Shown here one piece after another: positions 1 through 20,500 of a stretch of DNA of 64,000 nucleotides (positions within the stretch are counted from its first letter, which is position 1; every line of letters begins with the position of its first letter). The notes beneath the pieces are model-generated. The model saw only the letters and a list, made by a program, of their open reading frames with translations, did no database searches and was not told where the DNA came from. Origin of the DNA: Bugulina stolonifera (Eukaryota > Bryozoa > Gymnolaemata > Cheilostomatida > Bugulidae); NCBI GenBank assembly GCA_935421135.1, contig OW285187.1:33916818-33980817 (forward strand). The letters are read 5' to 3'. The position numbers and the translations under genes were made by a program.

Positions 1-1
1 C

Positions 2-9837
<9,836 letters not shown>

Positions 9838-11427
9838 GCTATTCGCAGACTGAGATAGTACAGCATGCCCTATTGGTTAAACTATTATAAACTGTCTACT
9901 GTGTAGACACAAGTATCATGAATTGTCTTTCCTTGTATCTAAAAGTTATTGGTGGGATAACTCCTAAAGTATACATTGTATTTATATTATAATAATATGT
10001 TGCTTGTGATTGTAACCAAGTTCACATAGATCATTATTTTTTTACTCTTCCTAAGGCAGCTAGACTGTATGCAGTCTTTGTACAGGATTTTGTATTATTT
10101 TTATACCTTTTCTACTAGTTAAATGTATGTACACATGTACATGTGCACTCATAGTATCATTGTTTGTGCATTGGTAAGGTCTACAATTAATTGTTAGCTT
10201 GTAGGTAACCAGTATTTTTATGAAGCATTTTATATTATTATTGCTGTATAAATAGGTGTTCTGATGTTACACAACACCATTCCAAATTCATGTATATGAA
10301 TTACATGTACACTGTATATCTCTTATTTAGTATTTCATAATACATTGTACATGTATTGTCATTTTGTGTTTCAACAGCATAGGCTGCTATTCCTGTATGT
10401 TGTGAGCCATCTATTTGTAATAACTAAAGTGCATTCTACTACTATAAGTAGATGTATCTACATGTACATGTATTTCATATATTATGTATTATTCCAGATA
10501 CAGCCCATTCAACATTTACAATGATATCCTTATAGTTGTAAAAAACTCTTGTTGTATAATAAATCCAATATGCAAGCTTTTAATAGACATGGCTAGCTAG
10601 CTTCAATTGGCTTTATGTAAATACTCCAGTTCTCTCTTACAGTACTTTGTCATGCTAATTACAAGTACATGTATGTGATCAGTGGTGCTCAGATTTCCAA
10701 GCAGCAAGTCAAACCCTCAGGGTGAGTGATCTCTTTATCCACCGGTTAGCATCTGCAGGATTTTGTGTTATATTCGTTTCCAGGCTGAGTGCAACTAATT
10801 GGCTGTGAATTTAGCCAGTTACCAATTTGTTTGAAGGGTTTAAGACCCAGACTAAATATTATGATGCAAGTGGAACAAGTCTCTGACTACTCAAAGAGAT
10901 AAATTTCTTGCCTTAAAAAACATTAAATATTATGACTATTAAAAACAATCTTGAAGTTCAATGTAAAGTGGAAGGTAATAGACATGTAATTTATTTGATC
11001 TGTACACCAGGTGTATTATAATTATATATGCAGTGATATTATAATATTTTATAATTATTATAATCAATAGTGAGCAATAAAAAACATCTGTTTTTAGATT
11101 GTGTATTAAATGATCTTTAGATTACAGTTATTAAAAAATAGTTACTTTAAAAACTGTGTGGTTATCATTATGTACAGCTGAGCTCTTCATAAAATAATGT
11201 GTAATATAGGCAGCTGTCATCAAACATATATATACATATGTGTAATATAGATAACTGGCATCATATATATAAATTTATATATAAATTTGATTCAGCTACA
11301 AAATAATTCACACATGGTGTGATGAATAGCAGTTATGTACTGAACAGTAATATACTGTAGGTTGAATACTTGCACTATATATTATTATAAACATATATAA
11401 TAATACATTATTATAGTCACATATCAT
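9838..11427. other. Convergent intergenic region between GLDC and SPSB3
   Basis: Non-coding, AT-rich, no persuasive ORF. It holds the GLDC 3' UTR (an AATAAA at 10558-10563 is a candidate signal about 720 bases after the stop) and the SPSB3 3' UTR in the other direction. Short inverted AT tracts (TATATAAATTTATATA near 11270) and many TACATGTA octamers are present. Nothing else recognised. Confidence 0.6.
10558..10563 (+). terminator. Candidate polyadenylation signal of GLDC
   Basis: AATAAA on the GLDC strand downstream of the stop codon. Several weaker variants lie nearer the stop, so this is only the best canonical match. Confidence 0.35.
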
Positions 11428-14400
11428 TCAGAGAGAAGTGTCAGCATCATCACTGTCCTTGACATAGCTATCAGAATGTTTATTGGTACGTAGTCTCTTC
11501 CTTTCTTCACAAACGACTCTCTGACCACATTTTAGTCCGCGTTTGCGCATCTTGCCAATAGTATCGTTAATAGCCTTAGGGGAGTAGGGTCTCGTCAGCC
11601 AGTCCAGGTTATTGGCTAAGAAGAGTTTCAAACCTGGTGCCATGAATATAGCTTCACTAACATCCTTATCAGCTGGAAGAGAGTTTCTTAGCACCTGGCA
11701 GCACATAAACTGTAGTGACGTGGGAAATGAACAGGAACGCACAATTTTCATTCCAGTACGAGCTGCAGTGGAGCAAGCCATAGGAAAGATCTCTTTACCT
11801 CTGATGTTGTTGGAAAATCCAACACCTACAAACAGAGTTCCAAGAATGTAGCAATAACCATTCAAATGGTGGTAGCGAAAGGGCCAACTAGAGTCCAGGC
11901 CTGGCCAAACTGTGGCCCACTTGCTAATTTTTGGTGGCCCACTTGAGTTTTGTGTAAAAGTTGGAATTTTTGGTATTTTTATTTGATGCAGCAAACAGAT
12001 GAGTTCATACATCAGAAACCCGATAATATTGTCTCGAGCATCCTAGAACTCTGCACCATGCAACATAAATACAAATTCAAAACGAGAAATTAGAGCTTGA
12101 ACCGCGGTTTGGCCCGTTCAGAAATTTACATAAGCTAATTTAGCTGATTAATAGTGTCCAATGCAAGCCGAACCACTTGGGGAGTAGAATGGCTACATTG
12201 AAACTGTTTACAAAGAATTTTCAGTGTCTGCAACGCAAGTGAAATTGTGTAATCTCAATCAGCAGAATTTGAAATGGTCAACATCGAAGACGTTTGGCAA
12301 AGGCCACTACTGCGGAAGAGTACCCCAGTTGACAAGTGTGGAAAGATCTACTCACGGTGTTTGCAGTAACCTACCATTGAAAATCTGCTTTCTCAAACCA
12401 AAAATTCATAAACAGTAAATTCAGATCAAGTCTTAATCCACAGCCCTTACATGAACTACTAAGGGTATCATAATACACACTTAGAGCCTAACTATGAGGC
12501 CATAATAACTAGTAAATCAGAATTTCTCATCCGTCACATACACCTACAGCTACACATACTTGTACACCTACAGCTGCCTGCACATCTATAACAGCTATAT
12601 GCACACTTACAGCTAAACTTACAGCTACACATAGGCCTACACCTACTGTTACACGTACACCTACTGCTACATGTACACCTACACCTACATGTACTTACAC
12701 GTACAGCTACACATACACTTACAATAGTATACCTACACGTACAGCTACACGTACAACTTACCTACAGCTACATGGACAACTCACCTACAGCAACACCTAC
12801 AGCTACACATACAACTATACGAATACCTACAGCTACATGTACACCTACTAACAGCTGCACGTACACCTACCATTGCACATACACCTGCACCTACAGCTAC
12901 ATGCTTAGCTACACGTATAACTAAACTGACAGCTACATGTACACCTACAGCTACACGTATACCTACAGCTACACGTATACCTACAGCTACACGTACACCT
13001 ACAGCTACACGTACACCTACATGTACACGTACACCTACAGCTATACCCGAACTCTCGACTGTACGACTGTTTCAAAACCGGACAGTTCAAAACTCCTAAC
13101 CCCAACCTCCAGATTTCAACTAATTTTTATTTCCAAATTAAATTAATTAAAATTAATTGTCTGTGGGTTTTGTTCTTCTAAATGAAATCTGCATAGCTTT
13201 GAACTGTCCGGTAGTGAAACGTCTTGTTTTGAACTGTCTTTTTCAAAATGTCTCTTTACCACCATCTCTACACCTACAGCTGCACGCACACCTACACCTA
13301 CAGCTACATACGGATCTACAGCTACACCTACAGCTACACTGCATTACTCCTCCAGCTACAGCTACACCCGCAGCTACACGTACACCTACACATACACCAC
13401 ACTTTCACATATACCTACAGCTACATGTACACTGTGTACGTAAACTTACAGCAACATGCGCACCTACAGCTACATGTACACCCACAGCTACACATATACC
13501 CACAGTTACACCTACACCCACAGCTCAACCTGCACCTATACACACGCATAGGTGCACATACACATCCGCTTCTCAGAGCATTCATATTATGTGTACTTAA
13601 ACTACTTTTAAGCTGCATCTGCTTAAAACATCCAGCTGTGTAATAAGATAGAGATTTTTCTGTCACTATTTGTAAATACTAACAGGTCAAATTAATGGTG
13701 ACTTATTTGCTCTTTCGTTTGTCCTCTGTTGAATGAACATGCAAATATCAACAATGTCCACCACTTGATTTTATGTTCACCTATATTTAATTGAAACAAG
13801 AACAAAGTGGCCCACCTCGGGTATGAAAATTTCATATGCAGCCCACTTCAAAATAACTTTAGCCAGCCCTGAACTAGGCTATCAGCGCTCATTATCTTAC
13901 AATCATTAAACACAAAGTCGAAGGTCAACCATATTATACATATTTACCTATAATAGACACTGAAACAACACAAGTGTGACTATCATGGTACTGCATATAA
14001 GTTGGAGCAGTATTTGATGTACTCACCAACAAATTTACCATTTCTGAAGACAGACATCTTCCCAAGCCACATATCTAAATGGATACCAATAGTCACACCA
14101 CGACCGAAACTTTTACAGATTTTTCTTTTGACACCATTATGGATCAAATTGCCAGTATAAGAGAGTCCCCAACTTTCACTGTCGGAGCCAAGTAAGCTTG
14201 TGAACTTGTTAGCTGCACCATCAAGGTTAACTGCCTCTGTTCCGAAACCAACCATCTACAACATGAAGTATGTGTACATGAAGTTTACAGAATCATAGTA
14301 TAGCTCACCTTTTATTGGACACATTTATAGCAACTAATTATTTAAAACTAGCAAGATGTTCACATTCCCCAAAATTACAATCTGAATTCCTGCCACAAAC

Positions 14401-15195
14401 ATAATCAAGTATGTATATGAACATCTGTTCCATACACACTAGTGGACATAACCCTCACCATATCTGTTCCATACACACTAGTAGACATAACCCTCACCAT
14501 ATCTGTTCCATACACACTAGTAGACATAATCCTCACCATATCTGTTCCATACACACTAGTAGACATAATCCTCACCATATCTGTTCCATACACACTAGTA
14601 GTCATTTTAATCTCCCAGTAGTGCTGGTCCTCCTTTAAACCTGTTGAACCTCTAATAGCTGCTGTTCCATTACTAAAATGCCTGTGAAATGTGACTTCCA
14701 GATCTGATTTGGAAAGCTCTGTATTCTCACAGTTTAATGATCGATCCCATGTCCATTCCTTCTCTATAAAGCAAAGAATAGATAAATCAAGCAATTAATT
14801 TATGCTCTATAATTATTAGAATATTATACTACATACTATGCAAGATTTAAGAACCAGGATAGTGTATCTTTACCATCGCTCAAAACAAAACTTTTATCCA
14901 TTTATTGCATATGTTCATCATTATATTCCATTAGATGGTTTCATACATATATAATCTAGTGCAAGTGAACATTATTATATTTTGTAGCTTTAATGCACTT
15001 ACCGTAATCATTATCGTCTTGATTATTTGACAATTCAACCTCATGATTGCATACTCGGTGACAACGACATCTACATTCACATTGTGAGTAGTAATCATCT
15101 GGAACATATTGTACTGGTAACCTGTCAAGCACTGTCACACGAGAGCTGGATGCAGGTTCTACAAGGGGCAACGGCTCTTCCCTTTCTCCGCTCAT
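11428..15195 (-). CDS. SPSB3: SPRY domain- and SOCS box-containing protein 3
   Basis: Substrate adaptor of a cullin-RING ubiquitin ligase: the SPRY/B30.2 domain binds the target and the SOCS box recruits elongin B/C and a cullin. Exons (minus strand): 15195-15003, 14763-14576, 14255-14027, 11825-11428, giving about 335 residues (human protein is similar, about 355). A TAA stop lies directly before the ATG in frame, so the start is firm unless there is upstream splicing. After a polar N-terminus with CxCRCRC, SPRY motifs follow: [28 protein letters not shown] across the exon 2/3 junction, [37 protein letters not shown]; then the SOCS-box-like [15 protein letters not shown] and a basic tail ([12 protein letters not shown]). 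Exon 2 ends inside a 39-bp tandem array that repeats the donor site (separate entry), so exon 2 could be extended in frame by one to three 13-residue units. Intron 3 (about 2.2 kb) contains a probable hAT element. Confidence 0.93.
12535..13060. repeat. CTACAG/CTACAC satellite, first block
   Basis: Imperfect tandem array of hexamer-based units (CTACAG, CTACAC, GTACAC) with 12- and 18-base higher-order periods. It lies in SPSB3 intron 3, inside the putative hAT element. It keeps frames open on both strands (Tyr/Thr/Ser-rich and Cys-rich shadows) but is not coding. Confidence 0.9.
13257..13565. repeat. CTACAG/CTACAC satellite, second block
   Basis: Same sequence family as the block at 12535-13060, separated by about 200 bases of unique sequence. 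More diverged units, some with CAGCTACAnnCCC. Confidence 0.85.
14414..14600 (-). repeat. 39-bp tandem repeat spanning the exon 2 splice donor of SPSB3
   Basis: Five copies of a 39-base unit. On the gene strand each unit contains ACTAGTGTGTATGGAACAGA followed by TATGGTGAGG, that is, the last codons of exon 2 (TSVYGTDM) and the GTGAGG donor. Complete donors follow exon ends at 14576, 14537, 14498 and 14459; the fifth copy (distal) lost the GTGAGG. The unit is 13 codons long and free of stops, so all four donors are in the same frame and phase. The first donor restores the family sequence TDM-MVGFG. Confidence 0.92.
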
Positions 15196-15445
15196 TTAGT
15201 AACCTACATGTAATCCGTCATATAGAATCAAATATTTAGCTCATACTTTCATCCACAAATAGGCAGACGTTTAAGGGAGTAGCTCGGGATGTGCCGTGAA
15301 ATTCTTTTTAATTATTGGGCAGCTCATAGCTGGGGCTATATTATGTAATGGGGCGGATTAATAGAAATGAGCATAATCTCACAATGATTAATACATTTAA
15401 ACTTAATCAAATAAAGGTTAGATAGGAATAAAATCAAAGTGTAAA

Positions 15446-15645
15446 GTTGGCGCAGTTGGTAGAGCGCGCAGTTGGTAGAGCATGCAGTTGGTAGAGCGCG
15501 CAGTTGGTAGAGCGCGCAGTTGGTAGAGCATGCAGTTGGTAGAGCACGCAGTTGGTAGAGCACGCAGTTGGTAGAGTACGCAGTTGGTAGATAGCGCAGC
15601 ACTCATTTGAGAGAGCCCAAGTTTGGTTCCAGAGCCTAGCATTTT
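15446..15645 (+). repeat. Nine-copy 16-bp array of a tRNA D-arm/A-box sequence (tRNA-derived SINE remnant)
   Basis: CAGTTGGTAGAGCRYG is repeated nine times from about 15452 to 15597. CAGTTGGTAGAGC is the classic tRNA D-arm with the pol III A box. The array is preceded by GTTGGCG and followed by GCACTCATTTGAGAGAGCCC and then TTTGGTTCCAGAGCC, which resembles a weak B box. No acceptor stem or anticodon arm can be folded, so this is not a tRNA gene. It lies between SPSB3 and HID1. Confidence 0.65.
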
Positions 15646-16854
15646 TAACACATAGACTTCAGCAGATTTTCACCCTATACATGTATTTGTGAATCTGTTC
15701 AGCTCAAAACTTACAATACTGAAAGTATAGTGTACACTAGCATTAAGAGATCAACCTGTCTCTTTAGCAATAGTGACCAATTACTATGGTGGGGGATGCA
15801 TAATGCAATAGTTTAATGCAAGTACAACAGCTGGAGGACTACCATAAGTCTCTATCTAAAATTATGATAACAATTGCATGCCTACCTGTAGGTTCATTAA
15901 AACTATACAAAATAGAAATATTTGTACGCAGGGATACGAAATCAAAATCAATTGATATGCAATTATTGGGTCAGCATTACAAATTTGCTTGGAGTCAAAA
16001 TAGAGCCAGAGTTGAAAATTATTTATTTGCATAAAGAAGGAATGTCCGTAGCGTGGAGAGGAACATCCAAAATACTAGATGCTACATTATATGCCCCTTG
16101 CATCATGCCTGAAAAACTGCACAGTTCTTTTGCTCGCTTCCACCAGTTTTCGTCATCCCATCTTTGAGTATACAGATACTGTTTAGAATCCCTCATTCAA
16201 TAAAGATATTGGCTCTAGAAACGGTAAAGAACCGGGCAGTAAGATCCATCAACTATCAGTGGTGCCACAGCATCAGTGAGGGCATGACTTGATTAGGTCT
16301 TCAACCTCTTGAAAATCGATACAGAAATTTATACGCGTTAAATTTCCCGGATTCCATAGAAAGAAAGCTCCTAATTTTCAATCTAGATACTTGTAACCCA
16401 CTTTGCTCCACCCCACTCAAAGGGCACTCCACTCCTCCACCCAAATGCCGAATTTCCCAGATTTTTACATGAGATGAGGAACTTAATAACTTCTAACGAA
16501 AATATTTCAAAATGAAAATCGAAAATGAGCATCACCACATTGACATTGACATTACCAACTACCATGCAAGATTCAATAAGAATAATGGAGCATTACTAAG
16601 AATACTAGAGCTGCTGGCTGCTGCCAGAAGAGAACTTACATATGTAAATCAATAAATACACTACTAAGTTTTGCACATCCACAATCCTATACAATCTATT
16701 TAGTTTGTTTCATGGAGTTATCTCATAGATAGAGATACCTCTATGGTTTGTTTTGTTTACTAAGTCAGAAGTTAACTCTCGGAAGTACCCAAGATCAATT
16801 CATGTGAAGTTGGAATATTAGGGTGGTGAAGTGCCGACTCGTAAGGCCCAAACC

Positions 16855-17230
16855 TAGAACACAAGCAGCAGGCATTGGTACCAAAGTGGTACCACTATGA
16901 TCGATACAAAACAGCATATTACCAGAGCCATTGGCCAATGGCTCTGCATGTTATAATACGTTGGATTTGTTCGAGCCGTAATAGCGCGGCAGCGCCTCGC
17001 AATACTGGGCTCAAAGCTCGATCTTGCACACCGAGACAATGAATGTTGTCGAGACCATAGAGATAACTCTATGGTCGAGACCAGAGAGTTACCTCTATGC
17101 TCGAGACCTCGACCCAGACCTACATGTATAAGTTCGCGACCCCGTGAAAGCAAATGGCCGGGAGATTTTTGAGCAAGTTGGTCTGTGTCGCGAAGACACT
17201 TATTGCAGTAGAGTTATCCATAGAGGGAGT
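16855..17230. repeat. Palindrome-rich dispersed element upstream of HID1
   Basis: Contains the perfect 22-base palindrome AGAGCCATTGG/CCAATGGCTCT at 16924-16945, an inverted GACCATAGAG/CTCTATGGTC pair and two tandem copies of a GTCGAGACC-containing unit around 17045-17107. Its end (GAGCAAGTTGG...GAAGACACT) resembles 9275-9330 in GLDC intron 18, and the GGCTCTGCATGT part recurs near 52480. GC is higher than the surroundings. Probably a small repeat family; class unknown. Confidence 0.45.
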
Positions 17231-17510
17231 TATCTTATTTATATCAAAGATCTTTGTTTATATTATTACTTCATTAAAAAACGACCCTAAAATGAATGGC
17301 TTCGCTGTTCTTAGCTTATAAATCAAAACAATCCAATAATTTCTTAGCTGGGGGTTATTAAAGTCTTTTGTAAAATCTGCATATGCTATTTCTAGAATTA
17401 CGATTTCCGGCTTATGGATTTTAAAGCAGATACTTGGCAAAAATTTCCTAGCATATTGGTATTTTTCAGCCCAGTGAGTACCCATATGTTTTAGCTAACT
17501 TGCCAGAACG

Positions 17511-20500
17511 ATGGGAAATGCAGATTCTAAGCTAAATTTTAGGAAAGCTGTAATTGAACTTACTTCAAAGACGCAGGTATGAACAAATTCATCAAATATA
17601 CCTATTGATTCGTCTTGACTTTGTACGACAAACAGTCCGAGTCTTAGCAGTCAGTCGAGTCGATCAAAGTTGCGAATCAACGGCAGCTGTAAATCAAATT
17701 CAGTCTTTATTGAGCATCGGCTCCGGTTTATTAGTGCTTGCCCAACTAACTTTTTGAACATGTAACTTTGACCTAGAGCCAGTAGGATATGCACCATAAA
17801 CTTCTGATGTAAAAAAATTGTTTCGGTGTAATATAATATTATAACTATCTTATATAAATATTATATTAAATTATAATATATTAGCCTAATACTATTAGGT
17901 CTATATATATAGGCTATAATATAAAGCTGATACAAACTATGACATCATATGTATAAATGTGATATTATTTGGCGAAGTTAATTGTGTTATAACTAAAATT
18001 GGGGGTTTTGGTATTGTCAGTTATAACATTTAATTGGAGCCAAAGTACTTAGGACTCACCAGCTGCACGTAGTATGTAGTGGTAGTACGCTGTCTGTAGG
18101 TCCTTTTGTCAGCACCTTGATCTCCAATGTAGTAAGCTGTGTGGTGTAGGTTCTGGTTCTGTGGTCTAGGATGTGGCGGTGTCGACTCTACTCCAAGGTC
18201 TACAACGAGATAGTTGTTCCGCATATATCCTTACTCCTTAGTACGCATTGCTATGAGTTACTGGGTAGCATACGATCCACCTACACTCCACACGCTCCAC
18301 ACTGTTGTAGTTTAGTTTAGTTTTTAGTGTTTTTGTTTTAGTGTTTTATTGGTTTTTATTTGGTGTTCTATTTTGTAGTTTTTCTTTCATTTTCGTGTTT
18401 TCTACTAGCTGATACATTTGTATAATATGTATGTGTGACATCTATGTAGTCGTCCACTCTTATCACTGTGTGACTTATCTACAGGTATGTCGACAGTCTA
18501 TACTGCTGTCTCTCCATGCCTCATTTTCACAGTCTACTCTTAGGTATCTGTCTATCTATCTTTCTACTGAGACTACTCTACAGTGTAGGTACTCCTCTCC
18601 TATATATACCTGTCCTATCTACAGTCAGCCAATCAATTTTAGTGAGGAGTTATATTCTCTCAAGTGCGCAAGAGTGGACAACTCTTAAATATACTAATTG
18701 TCACTATTTGCATGCAACAATTGTTTAAATTTCAGCCTGTTGAGGTTAACAATGAGACGTTTTGGAGCCAATTCTGGTCAGAAAGTTTAACCAGCGTTCA
18801 AGATGTTTTTGCACTTATCCCTGCTGCAGAGGTGAGGTTCATACTCTCAAACTGGTCACATTGCTTTGCTGTTTCTAAAATTAGTGATGTAAAACGGTGG
18901 AATTGGTAAATGTTTATTGCAAACACGTTCTATGCTGCTGTAGGTGCGGGCCTTACGTGAGGAAATGCCTTCTAATATGGCCACTCTTTGCTATAAAGCA
19001 GTTGAAAGAATAGTATCTGCAGCTCAGAATATGTGTAATTCTCCCCACGAGCAACAGACTGGTAAATACTATTGATTTTAGAAAGTTTTTAAGGTCACCC
19101 GAGTTAATGTGAATGATCTGATAAAAATATATGCTTACTTGCCATTACTATTTTCAAGATAATTTTTATGTTCTAACTTGTATTTAATTTCTATTTGTAG
19201 TTTTGAATTGTATCCGGTTGCTGACGAGGCTAATTCCCTATATATTTGAGGATGTTGATTGGAGTGGTTTCTTCTGGTCCCCTATACCTAGTCAGTCAGA
19301 ATCTGTCAGTTGTGAAGCTGGAGCACCTTTAGCTCATGCGCTAATAGATGCCCTCTGTGTTAGTATTACCACCTCAATGGCCAGCACTATGCACTCAACA
19401 TACTTTGTATCTCAAAATAAGCTAATATATGCTTCCTATAATTTGTGGTACATACAGGTGCACTGCACTTTTAATACAGTATTAGAGTTTGAGGTGGTGC
19501 ACGACTTTGTACAGATTATGCTTTTTATTGAATTATGCTTGTAAATTTTGCTGCTGGTATCTTTACACAGCTATATACTATGTATATACAGGTATTTATG
19601 TTTTCCAGGATCTGCTCTTCTGTCCGGACTTCACTGTGCAATATATTCGAAAAGAGGGACCAGTAAGTACTTTTTATATTTCTTATTATACTTAATTATT
19701 TGTAATGAGTGAGCAGCCCCTGAGGCATTACATTGTTACAATGTTGTTCTATTTAATGCGTACATGTTGCTAGGATACAGCAGAAGATCTGCAGTCTATA
19801 GATAGCTGTGAGTATATATGGGCTGCAGGTGTTGGGTTTGCCAATTCACCCCCAACCAATGCTACTCATGACAGTAACAAGACAGAAATACTCAAGCTAA
19901 TACTGACATGTCTATCTTATACAGTATATCAGGTGAACACGGGTGAGTTCAAATATTAATATACCGTCGGGTTTCGGATTCATTATAATAAAAAATGTAA
20001 ACAGATTGTTCTGAGGTTTGAGTAATAATATACTAATATTATACAAATACACAATGTGTATTTGTATAATATTAGTATATTATTACTCAAACCTCACTAG
20101 TGAACACACATGTATGTCATACATGTGTGTTCACTAGTTATATCTCACATGGAAAACTCTGTGTACTATGTTTATGTACATTGTACATGTAGCTACGTCA
20201 TGTATAAAGAGTTGATGTGCTGTGAAATGTTTTGTTTGTGACGTCATGATTGTGTGATTGTAGAGCACCAACTGCTGCCGAACCCTTGGGTGGAATATCT
20301 CACGTCATCAGATAACAGGTGTGCTACGGGTATCCCTCTTCATTGTCACAGCTATTGCATTATTTTGATGGATGTTATTACATGCAGTACTTGGAGCTAT
20401 CAGAGTAATATAATGGAATGTATACTAGCATAATAGACACTTCTATCAGCTGTCACAGTCTGTGTATATAACATTGTAGACACGCTCTGCCCCTCTTCAC

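Larger units (their letters stand above)
11896..13871. mobile_element. Probable non-autonomous hAT-type element in SPSB3 intron 3
   Basis: The left end reads CAGGCCTGGCCAAACTGTGG and the right end, on the opposite strand, reads CAGGGCTGGCTAAAGTTATT: terminal inverted repeats of the CAGGGNTGGCNAAA kind known for hAT elements. Sub-terminal GTGGCCCAC/GTGGGC motifs recur at both ends in inverted order. Flanks (AACTAGAG left, AACTAGGC right) could be a decayed 8-bp target duplication. No transposase ORF is visible; the interior is unrelated AT-rich DNA plus a CTACAG/CTACAC satellite. Boundaries are judged from the inverted repeats only. Confidence 0.5.
15196..17510. promoter_or_regulatory. Divergent intergenic region between SPSB3 and HID1
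   Basis: The start codons of SPSB3 (minus) and HID1 (plus) face away from each other across 2.3 kb, so both promoters must lie here. It contains the tRNA-like array, short ORFs at 15816-16167 that resemble nothing I know, and a palindrome-rich block at 16855-17230. No TATA box or initiator can be assigned with confidence. Confidence 0.4.

Noticed and set aside
12905..13666. Tyr/Thr-rich and Cys-rich ORFs
   Set aside because: Low-complexity frames of the CTACAG satellite.
15446..15645. tRNA gene
   Set aside because: Only the D-arm sequence is present, in nine copies; there is no acceptor stem, anticodon arm or clear T arm.
15816..16167. Two overlapping plus-strand ORFs of 72 and 81 codons
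   Set aside because: No recognisable protein, no supporting splice sites, chance length for the composition.
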